Under the pieces are notes generated by a model. The model was not told the origin of the DNA. It worked only from the letters and a program-made list of their open reading frames with translations, and made no database searches. Of a stretch of 64,000 bases of DNA, positions 23,160 to 35,079 are shown piece by piece. Positions within the stretch are counted from its first letter, which is position 1, and each line of letters begins with the position of its first letter. A program made the translations under genes and the position numbers. This stretch comes from Aspidiotus rigidus. Taxonomy: Eukaryota; Arthropoda; Insecta; Hemiptera; Diaspididae. The stretch lies in the NCBI GenBank assembly GCA_035079385.1, contig JAVHKY010000054.1, positions 7,107,501 through 7,171,500 on the forward strand. The letters are read 5' to 3'.

Positions 23160-24970
23160 ACCAAGCTCAAAACTACTAGCGAAAGGACTTCACTATGACG
23201 TCACCGAAAAATATACATCAAATATGTAAAGAGCAGTGGCGAAGAAGTGGAGCGAGTGAGGTTGGCCTCCCCCATTTTTTTTTGTAGAAAAATCACGCTC
23301 ATCAGTACTTTTTTCGACCCCTAGTAAATATCGGAAGTATGCTTTCTGATTGGGATACCAATTTAATCGTTTTAGGTAATAAAAAAAATTATTTGAAGAC
23401 TATATCCAACGATGCACCTCATTCTTGCCCCCATCTTGCTCCACCTAGAAGAATCGATAGTTAGGAGCCTGAAAAAAATACACGCCGTCCTGTGATTCCC
23501 AAGGGAGTGAGAGCTGTGACCCGCTTCAGGGACTTACCATAGATATCCGAGAACTTAAAAGAGAAGAAGATACGCTGACTACCTATACGATCAGCGTCAA
23601 ATGTAAGTACGGATATGCAGAGATGAGACATCCCGGAGAACCAAACAACAACAATAAATTTTTACTCGAGAATTTTCCTAAATTGAAACTCATTCTCCTG
23701 CTCTGTAAGAAAGGATTCGAACTTTTTTCGTGATACATATTTATTATATTGCTTTCGTACGCAAAATGTCGCCTGAATTTATAGTGAAGCAACCTCAACA
23801 CCACAATCACCATCTGTGCACCGAAGGTGGTTTCGTTCTCTAATAACACGTAGCACGTCACAATAAAGCAAGAGGACGTTGTACTGTACTTGAACGATGA
23901 CGTTCTCCTCGTGTTGATATGGTCGTCATTATGAAAAATAAAAAAATATAAAAAAATTGGCGCGAGACTATTATCTGCGCGAAAAACGTGGGTTATGCTG
24001 GGTAGTATGGTGTTGAAAAATTGAAAATAAAGAAAAATACCTACTTAAAAGTTGACGCACTGTTGAACATAATAAATGATACGCAAAAAAAACGTGGGCG
24101 ACGGGTACATATATTCCTACAATTTTGTATCATAACTTCAAAAGTGTGATACAATAAAATGAAGTGATGATCAATGGTGCTTTTTGAAGCGCGAGAATTT
24201 TCTATACGGCGGATTGCAAGATGAGTAAGATCATAGAACAATTAATTCGAGTCTTCTTCCCTCGAATTAATTCTTGTAGGATATTTTTAGGAGACCTGAA
24301 ATATGCCATTTTTATCCTAAACAGCACGCTAATGGACATCCATGCCTTCTTTAGCTGGATTGATAACATTCAAAATTATTTTCTGGCTCTTTCTATAAAA
24401 CCTCATCACTCGTTTATCAAACTTCAGGCCTCCTTCTCTCAGCGTTATACAACTAACAACTACCTGGTCTGACTAAATTCTTCATCGCCCTGTTATATCC
24501 TTAACTGCTCGATTTTATGACGCACAACTTCGGGCTTGCAATATGTTTCAACCCTACCGACATGGGAGGGTACTTCGTATCAGCACTTTTATAAATTCAG
24601 AAGCTCAAGAGAAGAATCGTCGTAATTTCTTGTTATTTTAAGAGAAGGTATTGACTTGCTATTGACTTATCGATGGAAATGTGGGTATACTTGTAATATC
24701 GCCGATAGAATATAAAACCTTGGAGAATACAGAGCAGAAGAAGCGGATTTTGTGTAACCGCTTACAGAGTATGTATCGGCTCTCACTTACCCCATCTATT
24801 TTACTCGTATACTTCTGGAGTTTTTGTAACCCTGCTGAAACGCGAACACCAACGCTCGTCGAGCTTTACAGCAAGAGCTAAACTAACAATGATTCAAGAG
24901 GAATCTGTCTCGACATCTCATAGACCAATTTCATCAATGCTGACATGTTTCTCAAGTAATTGTAAAAACT
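23160..24970. other. No recognisable gene
   Basis: It contains a TGACGTCA at 23196-23203 and several short frames (for example 23583-23861 minus, 92 codons; 24221-24472 plus, 83 codons) without motifs. Nothing is supported beyond this. Confidence 0.3.
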
Positions 24971-24974
24971 CACG

Positions 24975-25900
24975 GGTTCTTCAACGGAGTTAAACGAGGG
25001 GTGGCAGGGGACCTGTTTTATGGGGCATATGGAACCTGAAAAATGTTGATATAGCAGAGGGCTGACCTATGACGGCACAGGCCCGGACTTTGAAACTATA
25101 TATGATAAAGGGGGGGGGGGGGGAGGACTTGAAATAGATGATGTGTTACGAGGGGAACTTGAAATACCTTAGAAAGACGTTCTGAGTAAAATTGATTTGC
25201 TTCTCACCTTTGCTTGAGGATGGTTGTTTAACCAAAAGTACTCGCGACTCGTATAATTTTCTGCGGCTTTTGTAGCTTTCCTTCAGTGTACTCTTTCGAG
25301 TATTGTGAAGTGCCTTATGGTGTTTGAAACATTGCATATCTGGTTCAATGAAGGGGCTAAGCCATTTGGTATATGAAGTATTGCACATCTAGTTACTTGA
25401 AGGAGCTATCTTTCAGGCTGTATAATCGATCTCCGAGCAATATACATATATATGATATGAGGGGGACTTGGAATACGTTAGAAGGATGTCCTCACTGAGA
25501 AAAGAGAATAGTCTTAGTGACTAGAAAAAAAGTGTCAACTTAAGACATGTCACCTATTTTTATTCACTATGACTAGATCTTACAGTTAAAATAAGTGGAA
25601 AAACTGATCAAATTGACAAAAAAAAAGGCGGCTGTCTTAAGTTAACACTCTTTTTCCAATCACCAAGACTATTCTTTTCTCTCAGTGCTGAGTCTAACGG
25701 TGTTTGAAGAGTTACATACCTAGTCACTCGAAGGGGCTATACTTTCAGATTGGTTAAAGTCCACCATATTTATACTAGTACAAAAATGGAGCGTACGCCT
25801 CTATGAGAAAAATTTCCAAACCAGGCCATGATTTTATTACAAAGAAAGCTTGGCCGTAAAATATAAATGAGGTCATTCACTAGTAGATATGAAACATGTT
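24975..25900. mobile_element. Diverged member of the modular family
   Basis: It starts with a variant tail terminus (TTCAACGGAGTTAAACGAGG, GACCTGTTTTATGGGGC) also seen at 33680-33745. Degraded units follow, with ATATGATAAAGGGG and the block GAATAC(G/C)TTAGAAGGA. It is interrupted by a terminal-inverted-repeat element at 25493. Confidence 0.4.
25493..25687. mobile_element. 195-bp CACTG-ended terminal-inverted-repeat element
   Basis: It begins CACTGAGAAAAGAGAATAGT and ends with the complement (ACTATTCTTTTCTCTCAGTG). Arms are about 55-60 nt, including GTGTCAACTTAAGACA. A paralogous uninterrupted sequence at about 33966-33985 (AGGACGTTCTGAGTCTAATG) shows the empty site, and comparison suggests a 2-bp CT duplication. 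CACT termini with a 2-3 bp duplication would suit the CACTA/EnSpm group (inference). Confidence 0.65.
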
Positions 25901-25904
25901 TTTA

Positions 25905-26692
25905 GCGGGGAAGCCGCTATCCCTTTTGTTGGGCGTACTTCCAGGAAATTTTCGTCCGCGAGTGACCCGAGGTCGATGACGTCACGGAGAGAGAGGGGGA
26001 CTTGGAGAAATGTTGACTCTCGAGCTACATATGACAGGAGGGGGATTTAGAAACATTTCGATTCTCAAGCTATGTATGATAGGAGGGGTACTTGGAGAAA
26101 TTTTGACTCTATATGGTAGGAGGGGGACTTGGAAAAAACGATGGCTTCCTTAACGAAGTTGAACGAGGAACGCAGAGAACCTGTTTTATGAGTCATATGG
26201 GATTCGGTATTGAGGATTCAAAGAAGCCTAGATCTAGATAAAGCTAGTGTACAGAAGGCCTAGACCTACTATAAGCCTAATATAATATAGTTCGAGAGTC
26301 TAAATTCCGAGCTATATATGACAGGAGGGGGATTTAGAAAAAATATATGGCTAGAGGGTTGAAATGTTTCCAAGTTTTTTGCCGGATGGCGTACGGCGTA
26401 CGACAAACTTCTCAAAAAAAAAAAACCATAAACCAGGTTCTCTGTTGAAATTTCGACTCTCGAGCGAGAGGCCCAGAAAAATTTCCACTGTTGAGCTTGT
26501 ATATATGATACGAGGGGGACTTGGAAAAACACGGCTTCCTTGAAATTTCAGCGCGTTCAAGTTGTCACGTCATCATTTTCGGGGCTTAGAAAAACTTCAG
26601 GCTTCAAGCTTTATATGATAGAAGGAGGACTGGGAAAAATTCTCGAGACAGCGCTGCCATTGCAGTCCTGCAATGGCATCTAATTTTAACAG
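25905..26692 (+). mobile_element. Modular minisatellite element, hairpin-ended type
   Basis: The 5' end TTAGCGGGGAAGCCGC is followed by CGTACTTCCAGGAAATTTTC, TGACGTCA (25977-25984) and minisatellite units. A reversed tail module (26133-26290) and further units come next. The 3' end is GCTGCCATTGCAGTCCTGCA followed by ATGGCATCTAATTTT. The terminal stem (CCATTGCAG / CTGCAATGG) lies about 10 bp from the end. The next element begins directly at that TTTT. Confidence 0.6.
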
Positions 26693-26829
26693 GGAACCTG
26701 TTTTATGGGGGGCTTTTTGAGAAATTTGCCGTACGCCGTCCGCCGTCCAACAAAAAACCTGGAAAAATTTCGACTCTTGAGCCATATATGATAGGAGAGG
26801 GACTTAGAAAAATTTCGACTCTTGAAGTA

Positions 26830-27678
26830 TACCGGGTGGACCAGAAAGATGTTACCTGTTAAATGGGAGTTCGCGCTAAATCTGTTCTAGCGTAAAAACG
26901 CGAAACTCAGGGTGTCTACTAAATCTACGATTCAAAAATTCATGACTTTTTCATGACTTTCTAATGACGTTTTCATAGCAATTTTCATGATCTATTTCCT
27001 TAATTTGTTGAACAACTTTTATTCGCTGTAATTTTTTGCATTATTTAATGAATGATGAATAATTTTGCAAGAATCTCACGACCATAAACAAAAATTCATG
27101 ACTTTTTCATGACTTTTATGACCTTCATGACCACTGGCTAAAATTCATGACTTTTTCATGACTTTCATAACTTTTATGACTTGTAGACACCCTGGAAACG
27201 TTAGATGTATACTTCAAATGTACGAAATGTGTATCTCAATTTTGTCTTCAATTTGCGCTCCTGGTCAACATTTTACAACTTGTTTGAGCCGAGTTCTGGA
27301 CCAAAATGTGCCAAAAATTTACTAATTCGCCAAGATTTCCGAAGTAAGAAATTGAAAATTCAATCACTTTCAAAATTCGTAGGGTTATTCAGATATTTTT
27401 TGTCGAAATCAGCATTAAATTTAATAAGCAAAATATGGAATTTTAACGATTTCAATTTTTGAAAATTTTGGCAAATTGGTCAATTTTTAGCACATTTTGG
27501 TTCAGAACTCAGCTCAAAAAAGTCGTAGATAGTTGGGTAGGGGCGCAAATGGAAGATAAAATTCAAATACAAATTTCGTAGATTTAAAGTATACGTCTAA
27601 CGTTTCGCGTTTTTGTGCTGGAGTGAATTTAGTGCAAGCTCCCATTTAACTGGTAACATCTTTCTCGTCCACCCGGTA
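26830..27678. mobile_element. Long foldback element with TA target duplication (Tc1/mariner-like ends)
   Basis: The ends read TACCGGGTGGACCAGAAAGA and the complement of TCTTTCTCGTCCACCCGGTA, with arms of about 45 nt continuing into AATGGGAG. TA flanks each side (26828-26829 and 27679-27680). Complementarity resumes inside (AAAACGCGAAAC / GTTTCGCGTTTT and GTATACTTCAAAT / TTTAAAGTATAC). It is inserted in a minisatellite unit. No transposase is recognisable. Confidence 0.7.
26908..27194. mobile_element. 287-bp CAGGGTGTCTAC element nested in the foldback
   Basis: The ends are CAGGGTGTCTAC and GTAGACACCCTG. The interior is rich in repeated CATGACTTTTTCATGACTTT. It sits inside the left arm of the larger foldback. 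The opposite arm shows the uninterrupted sequence (AACGTTTCGCG), so the flanks imply duplication of GAAAC (5 bp). A relative occurs twice at 38.2 and 40.8 kb. Confidence 0.7.
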
Positions 27679-29205
27679 TATGATAGGAGGGGACTTGGAA
27701 AAATTTCTACTCTCGAGCTATATATGATAGGAGAGGGACTTACAAAAATTTTGACTCTTGAGCTATACATTACAGAAGGGGACTTGGAAAAATTTCGACT
27801 CTTTTTGAAAAATTTTGACTCTTGAGCTATATAATATGATAGGAGGGGGACTTAGCCGTCCGCCGTGTTTCTAAATCCCCTTTCTATCATATGTAGCTCG
27901 GAGGTCGGAATTTTAACGGGGAACCTGTTTTATGGGGGGCTTTTTGAGAAATTTGCCGTGCGCCGTCCAGCAAAAAACTTGGAAAAATTTCGACTCTCGA
28001 GCCATATATAATAGACGAGGGAATGGAAAAATGTCGATTCTCGAACTATATGTAATAGGAGGGGGACTTGGAAATATTTCGACTCTCGAGCCATATATGA
28101 TAGACGAGGGACTTGGCAAAATTTCGATTCTCGCGCTATATATGATAGGAGAGGGACTTTCTAAATCCCCTTCCTATCCTATGTAGCTCGGAGGTCGGCA
28201 TTTTAACAGGGAAACTGTTTTATGGAGGGCTTTTTGAGAAATTTGCCGTGCGCCGTCCAGCAAAAAACTTGGAAAAATTTCGTTTCTCGAACTATATATG
28301 ATAGGAGGGGACTTGAAAATATTTCGACTCTCGAGCCATATATGATAGGAGAGGGGCTTAAACAAAATTTTGATTCTCGAGCTATATATGATAGGAGGGT
28401 GACTCGGAAATATTTCGACTCTCGAGCCATATATGATAGGAGAGGGACATGGAAAAATTTCGATTCTCGAGCTATATATGATAGGAGGGGGACTTAGAAA
28501 AATGTCAACTCTCGAGTCATATATGATGAGAGAGGGACTTGGATAAATTTCGAATTTCAAGCTATATATGATAGGAGGGGGACTTTCGACTCTCGAGCCA
28601 TATATGATAGGAGAGGGACTAGGAAAAATTTCGACTCTCGAGCCATATATGATAGGAGAGGAACTTGGAAAAATTTCGATTCTCGAGCTATAAATGATAG
28701 GAAGGGGACTTGAAAAAATTTCGACTCTCGAGCTATATATGATATGAAAGGGACTTGGAATATATAGCTGGAGATTCGAGAAAAATTTAGACTCTCAAAC
28801 TATATTATACTAGGCTTATAGTAGGTCTAGGTCTTCTTTATACTAGCATTATCTAGGCTTCCTTGAATTTTCAATACCAAATCCCATTTGACTCATAAAA
28901 CAGGTTCCCTGCGTTCCTCGTTTAACTTCGTTAAGGGAGCCGTCGTTTTTCCATGTCCCCCTCCTATCGTATACAGCTCGAGAGTCGACATTTTTCCAAG
29001 TCCCTCTCCTATCATATATAGCTTGAGATTCGAGAAAAATTTAGGCTCTCGAACTATATTACACTAGGCTTATATATATATAGTAGGTCTAGGCCTCCTT
29101 TATACTAGCTCTATCTAGGTCTAGGCTTCCTTGAATTCTCAATACCAAATCCCATATGACTCATAAAACAGGTTCCCTGAGTTCCTCGTTCAACTTTTTC
29201 TTTAT

Positions 29206-30900
29206 TTGGCTCTGCAATAAAATCTCTTCCTTTCAAAAGGAACAAAAGTTATGAACAGAATTCGTGAGCTTCCAAACAATCGAAACACATGAAGTAAAAA
29301 CACAATCACTGATTATTACATAAATGGATATGAATCTGCTGATTGAATGATTTCTTCTCCTCTTCCACCACAATAATCTAGATTCATCTAAACCAAAAAT
29401 ATTATACGCTGTCTTGAACACGTCCTTCACGTTTTCGCGAGTGGTTGTACACGAAATATAATCTTCTTCTCTTTTTACTCGTTGAAAAATATCCACCTCT
29501 TCTTGTTAGTGTCAGCTGCGACAGTATCGCAGAAAATTGAATAATCCACTCCAAAGAACACAAATATTAAATCCAATTAAGGATATCGTATGAATCTCGT
29601 ATATTAAATTAGGGTCAGAAGAATTTCCTTTTAACAAGAAAACTATTTAGCGAAGTTCTCAGGTTCTTTTTATTTCTCACAAAAATAGAAACCAAACAGA
29701 ATCTTTCGGATTGCATTCTTGTGGGCCAATATCAAAAATCGCCAGTTCAGGTTTTGTTTTATCTACCTTTCTTTCAATACGTCCATGACTGACGTAAGGC
29801 ACTCATTTGTGTTCACTTCATTCATAGAAGTTACTAGGGTTGCATAGAAGTGAATCGTAGGCAAACAAACGACGCTCTATCAACTCGTTACGTCGCAGTA
29901 CAGAAGCTTTTCTTTTCGATTCTATTGAAAGGTTAATTCGTCGTAATTAAAAACTTTGCTCAAAATAAAGAGCAAGATGTCGCATTTTTTGATAAATTTC
30001 AAATCCGTCGTATGCATTGTATCACAAAGGAAATTCTTTGCGTTTGATGTACCAACACGATAACAATGACGACCTCAACAACTGTCAAAAAGCTATTTTT
30101 ATTATAGTTACTGTTAGTACGTAGAAGTGTATTCAGTATGTTTTGGACGAATACTAATTGCGACTCGATACAGAATTTCCTAAAAAAAATTCTCCAATAT
30201 ACGATTCATTTCCCACGAAATGAATTATATTAGGTCAAAACCACCAGGTTACGGAATGAATTGGCATCATTCCTAAAAAATTACGCTGTAACGCTGACCC
30301 TCGGCGAGAAAAAGAAAAAACAATATTTTTAATCCCATTTTTTGGCTATCGTTCTCTCTTAATAGTATACACCGAATAAAACTGTCATTAACCTTTTCAA
30401 TTCCTGAGGGATAGTGCAATGCTTCGATAGAATAAAACAATCGTGTTTTACTATAATTATCAAGATATCGCGACGCTTTTACTCGTACTTGAGAATAAAT
30501 CGCGCCGTCGATTCTTCTTCTATTATCAAGAATTTACTTTCTTCTCGAGAACAAAAAATTGAAAAACACTTCAAATAATTGCGTGCAAGTAGAAACGTAC
30601 ACCGCGTCTTACTTTAATTTAGCTTGAATATATTCCGATCTCGTACTCACGTGTACTCTCTTTTATTTTCACGCACACTTACGTATTAATCTCTTGTTCT
30701 GATTTTTTTTTTTGTTGAGAGCGTATTATAGCCAATTAGTAAAATAATTTGCGAATGTATAACAACGATAGTCAAGCAATATAAATATGAACATTGATTG
30801 TGAAGATTGAAATAAAGGCAAGTTTGAAAGAGACAGGGTTTCGCTCTGAAAATGAAGTAAATGCGATGGTGACACATTTCTCGGGTACAGAAATAAGCTA
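29206..30900. other. No firmly recognisable gene
   Basis: A minus-strand frame (29233-29505) starting EEVDIFQRVKREEDY and including TTTRENVKDVFKTAYNIFGL has coding-like character. It could be an exon with a ubiquitin/Ras-association-like fold, but no good splice sites were found. The rest is AT-rich with no motifs. Confidence 0.25.
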
Positions 30901-30904
30901 AAGA

Positions 30905-31105
30905 TTGAATGGAAATGCATTACAAACATCTATTATCGAAATGGGCGAAGCTGAAGACTTAAAAATAAGGTCTTGGTATAGATCGGATCACAATAAGACG
31001 GGAGAAGTCGTACTGGACTATTGCTTGGACCCCCTTATGAAAATAGAAGAAGGAAAGGAGGACCAGAAACGAAGTGAAGGAATGAAATCGAAAAAGAGTT
31101 GGTGA
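30905..31105 (+). pseudogene. Endonuclease C-terminal scrap of a non-LTR retrotransposon
   Basis: The frame contains IIEMGEAEDLKIRSWYRSDH followed by charged sequence. In insect non-LTR endonucleases the last catalytic block reads ...(D/E)SDHxPV, shortly before a lysine/arginine-rich linker. Here the SDH and the basic linker (KEDQKRSEGMKSKKSW) are present, but everything upstream is lost. It is small, so identification is moderate. Confidence 0.4.
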
Positions 31106-31109
31106 TAAC

Positions 31110-32555
31110 TGGAAAAGCATGGCTTGGGGCAGATCTCGCGAGCAGAAGATTGGAGAGGCGTATGTCTGTGAATGGGTTGACCATTTATAAACTATGTAAT
31201 GAAATAAAGGCAATTATATTGTTATAGGTGCAATAATCCTCAAGTCAAATTAAAGAAACCCGAAAGTTTGACTGAATATATCCTAACTCTAAAAGAATAA
31301 TATGGATTTATATCTTCAGAAAATTGTACTTAAAATTTGTCGAATACTCTCCATGTAAATACGAAATTAAAACCGCGATCGATAGGATTAATTTTTCCAG
31401 AGAAACAATTTGAAGTGAATTTTCAGGCAGCATGAATATAAAAAATGATTACGCAGGCCGCGTACACAACACACGACTTTTCACCTCTGCCTGCAATCAA
31501 GGACTACGCTTGAATCTTATCTTTAGCACTTCAACTTATTCTAAAACTACTATACTACAACTACACTGACAATCTACTTAATCGGAAGTTCCCCTTCCCT
31601 TTTCATAACGTGAGCGCTAACTACCTCAGGTGTAATACTACAAAATAAAATTGTAACTTGAGTACTCGCAAATTTCCTCAAATTATTTCACGCTTAAATT
31701 TGAGATTTCTCACGACGCAATCATTGTATCAGGACCAAATTTTCACATTTACATTTTTGAATATGTAAATTACAATACGTCAACATTCAAAAAGAATACA
31801 ACCAACGCTATTGGAGTCATGAAAGTGAGAATTTTTTTCTTTTTAATTTGAGTATATCTCAAGAAGTAATTATCCGATCGTCAAAAAATTGCAGGTGCAC
31901 AACTTCAGATATATGACACCATAACTTGGCCAGGTTTCGAGGAAATCCACCCAGTAGTTTCAGAGGAGAAACGCGGCGGACATATTTTAATCCATATATT
32001 CAATATAGTAAGGAAAACTAAAATTTTTTTGATGACGTAGCGATGATCCAATACCTCTAAAACATCGAGAAAATTCATTTACCCTTCCCTCTGTTACAAT
32101 TGTGACGGGTGTAGAACTCACTTTTCTACGAAAAGTCGGTAAAATAATTTGCGAATACTGCATTCTAAGAATAATAGTACACTCAATTCTAATTCGAATG
32201 AATAAATGAACTGAACTTGACATCACCAGCAGAGCTCGACGAGACGCAGTCAATAAACTTCAAAACTGCTTTAAAAAGTGAGTCACCTGCTGTCTAAAAA
32301 ATTGTAGACTTCCGTCACTTTTAATGTGGATATAAGAAAAATTTTAATGACAGTGATTACTTTCAAGTTATTTCAACAGGAGCTGATCTTCTCTAAACTT
32401 TACTGAGAAAACTCTACTCAAGATTTGTAGGATAGGGGAAGCTACCTTGCGGCTCATATCAAATGAAGAAAGAAGGATTGAAAAGTAATTTTCAGATCGA
32501 ATTATTTATTCCACTTGACCGCACGAATATAAATTCTAATTGAAAAAACATAAAT
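31110..32555. other. No recognisable gene
   Basis: AT-rich sequence with short frames only. I see no known family motif and no splice-supported exon. Confidence 0.3.
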
Positions 32556-32559
32556 TATA

Positions 32560-33032
32560 ATGAGTTAAAAAACTATCGGATCGGGAAAATTGTAAATATA
32601 TTGAAGCAAAAAGAGAAAAGAGATGGAACAAAGAGAAGAAATGAGATTTAGACCAAGGGTGACAAGAAAATTAAGATGATTCAAAGTCGTTGGAAGACGA
32701 AGGATGATTATAAAACTTCTCGAGTAGGTCATTCTCATGAAGGAAACAAAAGACCACAACACCAATAGCGAACAATCTCAATATGTTCGAGGGCTAACTG
32801 AAAGAATTCTCCCAATGGAGTAAGACAGCTTGTTCCAGACCAAAGCAAAAGCCGATCCTTCCCGGATGGGGGTGGAGAGATTTTCATCAAGATGTTCTTG
32901 AACTCTAGTACTAAGCTGCTGGTTCGTCTCCCCTATATAGACTACCAAGCAGTGGAGCATTGGAGCTTGTAGACCCCACTTCTCTCGAAAATAGGGGTTC
33001 GGATCTTTCAGCCAACAAAAGAGGCTACGCAA
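32560..33032 (-). pseudogene. Penelope-like element, GIY-YIG endonuclease relic
   Basis: The minus-strand frame (32778-33032) reads LHCLVVYIGETNQQLSTRVQ followed by EHLDENL. VYIGETxxxLxxRxxEH is the core of the GIY-YIG endonuclease found C-terminal to the reverse transcriptase in Penelope-like retroelements. The catalytic Tyr and Arg positions are visible. The later Glu/Asn region is not preserved. A second frame (32565-32765) could be the shifted continuation. No reverse transcriptase is seen. Confidence 0.6.
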
Positions 33033-33039
33033 TAGTAAG

Positions 33040-33675
33040 TAGTGGGGGTGTAAAAAGTGGAACGAAAATTGTAGTACGGACTAAGGAGGTGAGCTATCTC
33101 AGAGGAAAGCTTCCCCTGAGTAGAGTGAACAAACCCATTTAACTTTCTTCCCGGAGATAGTCGTACTCTGCGAAAAAAGTGGTATGGTCAAATCTTTCTT
33201 TCTTCATCAATTGAAGATATCATTTCATGATGAACTTTGAATCATATTACAGAAATGAGACAAAACGCAAAAAATTTCACACGTTTTCGATATTTTTACA
33301 ATTTTTTAATATGATCTGTCAACTTGATCAGATAAATTTTCACAAATGCGGGAAAAATACGATTCTGGGTACAGACGACCGTCCAAAAAATGATAAAAAA
33401 ATTCGATCATTTTTATCTCTTCAACAATAATATTATCAAATTTATTGAGTTTTTGAAATTCATCGAGGGGAAGTTATTATTTCTGAGAGGAAATTGGAGG
33501 AGAGCTTATTCGACCTCGTCGTTTTTTCACCTTGAGTACTTTTATTTGAGTTTTTCGTTCTTCCGATTGAACTATTCCTTCTTTTAGAGAAAGATGGAGA
33601 TTTATCACTGACTTTGCTACTAAAAAGAGTTCTACATTGAAATAGCAGTAACTTTCAAAAATGTTCACGAAAAAA
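33040..33675. other. No recognisable gene
   Basis: Short frames only (up to 67 codons), without motifs. Confidence 0.3.
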
Positions 33676-33679
33676 CTCA

Positions 33680-35075
33680 AGGGTTCTTAAACGGAGTTGA
33701 ACGAGGGATGGCAGGGAATCTGTTTTACGGGGCACTTGGGAGCTGACAAATGATACAAACTCAAAGCTACATATGATAGGGATAGGAGGGAGACTTGGAA
33801 AATTTTGCATACGAGGGATATTTGGAAAAATGTCCACCTCCAAGCTGTATATGATAGGAGAGAGAGTATTGCATATCTAGTTACATGAAGGTATCTTTTA
33901 GGCTACGTACACCGATATCCGACCTATATATGATATGATACGAGGGAGACTTGGAATACCTCAGAAGGACGTTCTGAGTCTAATGGTGTTTGACGCGTGG
34001 CATATCTGGCTCATTGAAGGTGCAAAGTCGATTGGCGTTTGAAGCATTGCAGTGCCATCTTTTATGCTACATACACCGAACACTGAGCTATATTTATGAT
34101 AGGAGGGGGACTTGGAAAATTTTCGTACTCCGAGCTTTTCCGGGAGGCCGGACGGTGGGCGGCGGAGGTTTTTTTCAATCGCCCCTTAGGATGGAGCAGG
34201 TTCTCTGTTGAAACAAGGGTCAGCACGAGTATTTCGGAAAAAATGTCCGCCGTCCGGCCGACCGGCAACTTCAAGATCGTTTAGAGGTCGACCTTCCATC
34301 ATATATAGCCCGGAGGTCGAAATTTTTTCCAAGTTCTTCTCCTACCCCCCACCACCAACCCTACCATATATATCTTGGAAGTCAGGATTTTTCCAAGTAC
34401 CTCTCCCATCATGTACAGTTTGGAGGTAAGTCCCTTTCCCATCATATATAGCTTGGAGGTCAACATTGTTTAACAGGGAACCTGTTTTATGCGGGGGCTT
34501 TTTGAGAAATTTGTGGTGCGCCGTCTTCCGTCCAACAAAAAACTTGGAAAAATTTCAACTCTCGGGCTATTATGATAGGAAGGGGACTTAGAACAATTTT
34601 GACTCTTGGGCCATATATGAAAGGAATTTTTCTAAGTCTCCCCTCTATCATATATAGCTTGAGAGTCAAAATTTTTCCAAGTCCCCCTCCTATCATAAAT
34701 AGCTCGAGATTCGAGAAAAATTTAGACTTTCAACATAATTATAATTATACTAGGCTTATAGTAGGTCTAGGCCTTTTTCATTCTAGCTCTATCTAGGACT
34801 AGGCTTCCTTGAATTCTCAATACCAAATCTCATATGACTCATAAAACAGGTTCCCTGCGTTCCTCGTTCAACTTCGTTAAGGAAGCCGTCGTTTTTTATG
34901 CCCCCTCCTATCATATACAGCTCGGAAGACGAAATTTTTACAAGTCCCCCTCCAATCACATGTAGCTCTAAAGTCGGGGTCTTTGACGTCACAGATTTGA
35001 TGACGTCATAGGTCAGGCTTGTGACGTGACGATCTGGTGACGTCATGTTCTCTGCCATCCCTCGTTCAACTCCGT
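33680..35075. mobile_element. Cluster of modular minisatellite elements
   Basis: A variant terminus at 33680-33745 is followed by degraded units, then a GC-rich inverted repeat (GGCCGGACGGTGGGCGGCGG at 34144 against CCGCCGTCCGGCCGACCGGC). Inverted units follow. A complete small head-array-tail copy lies at 34469-34897: head TTTAACAGGGAACCTGTTTT, about four units, tail ending AACTTCGTTAAGGAAGCCGT. The right edge carries three TGACGTCA palindromes (34984, 35001, 35038) and a terminus TCGTTCAACTCCGTTAAAG. It is non-coding. Confidence 0.55.
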
Positions 35076-35079
35076 TAAA

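Larger units (their letters stand above)
26692..29205 (+). mobile_element. Cluster of head-array-tail modular elements
   Basis: Head modules begin at about 26692, 27907 and 28203 (TTTTAACAGGGAACCTGTTT and variants). They are followed by long runs of 43-46 bp units and tail modules at 28810-28950 and 29061-29200, the second truncated. The copy at about 28203-28950 has the full H-array-M order with about 11 units. The array after the first head is split by a TA-flanked element (26830-27678). No genes are present. Frames across the arrays are repetitive peptides. Confidence 0.6.

Noticed and set aside
21050..29205. Regular repeats considered as CRISPR or satellite centromere
   Set aside because: Units are contiguous without unique spacers and bounded by transposon-like termini. 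The setting is eukaryotic and dispersed, not a CRISPR array or megabase satellite.
29233..29505. Minus-strand frame resembling a Ras-association or ubiquitin-like exon
   Set aside because: Peptide is plausible but acceptor and donor are weak and the upstream stop is close. Not strong enough for a gene call.
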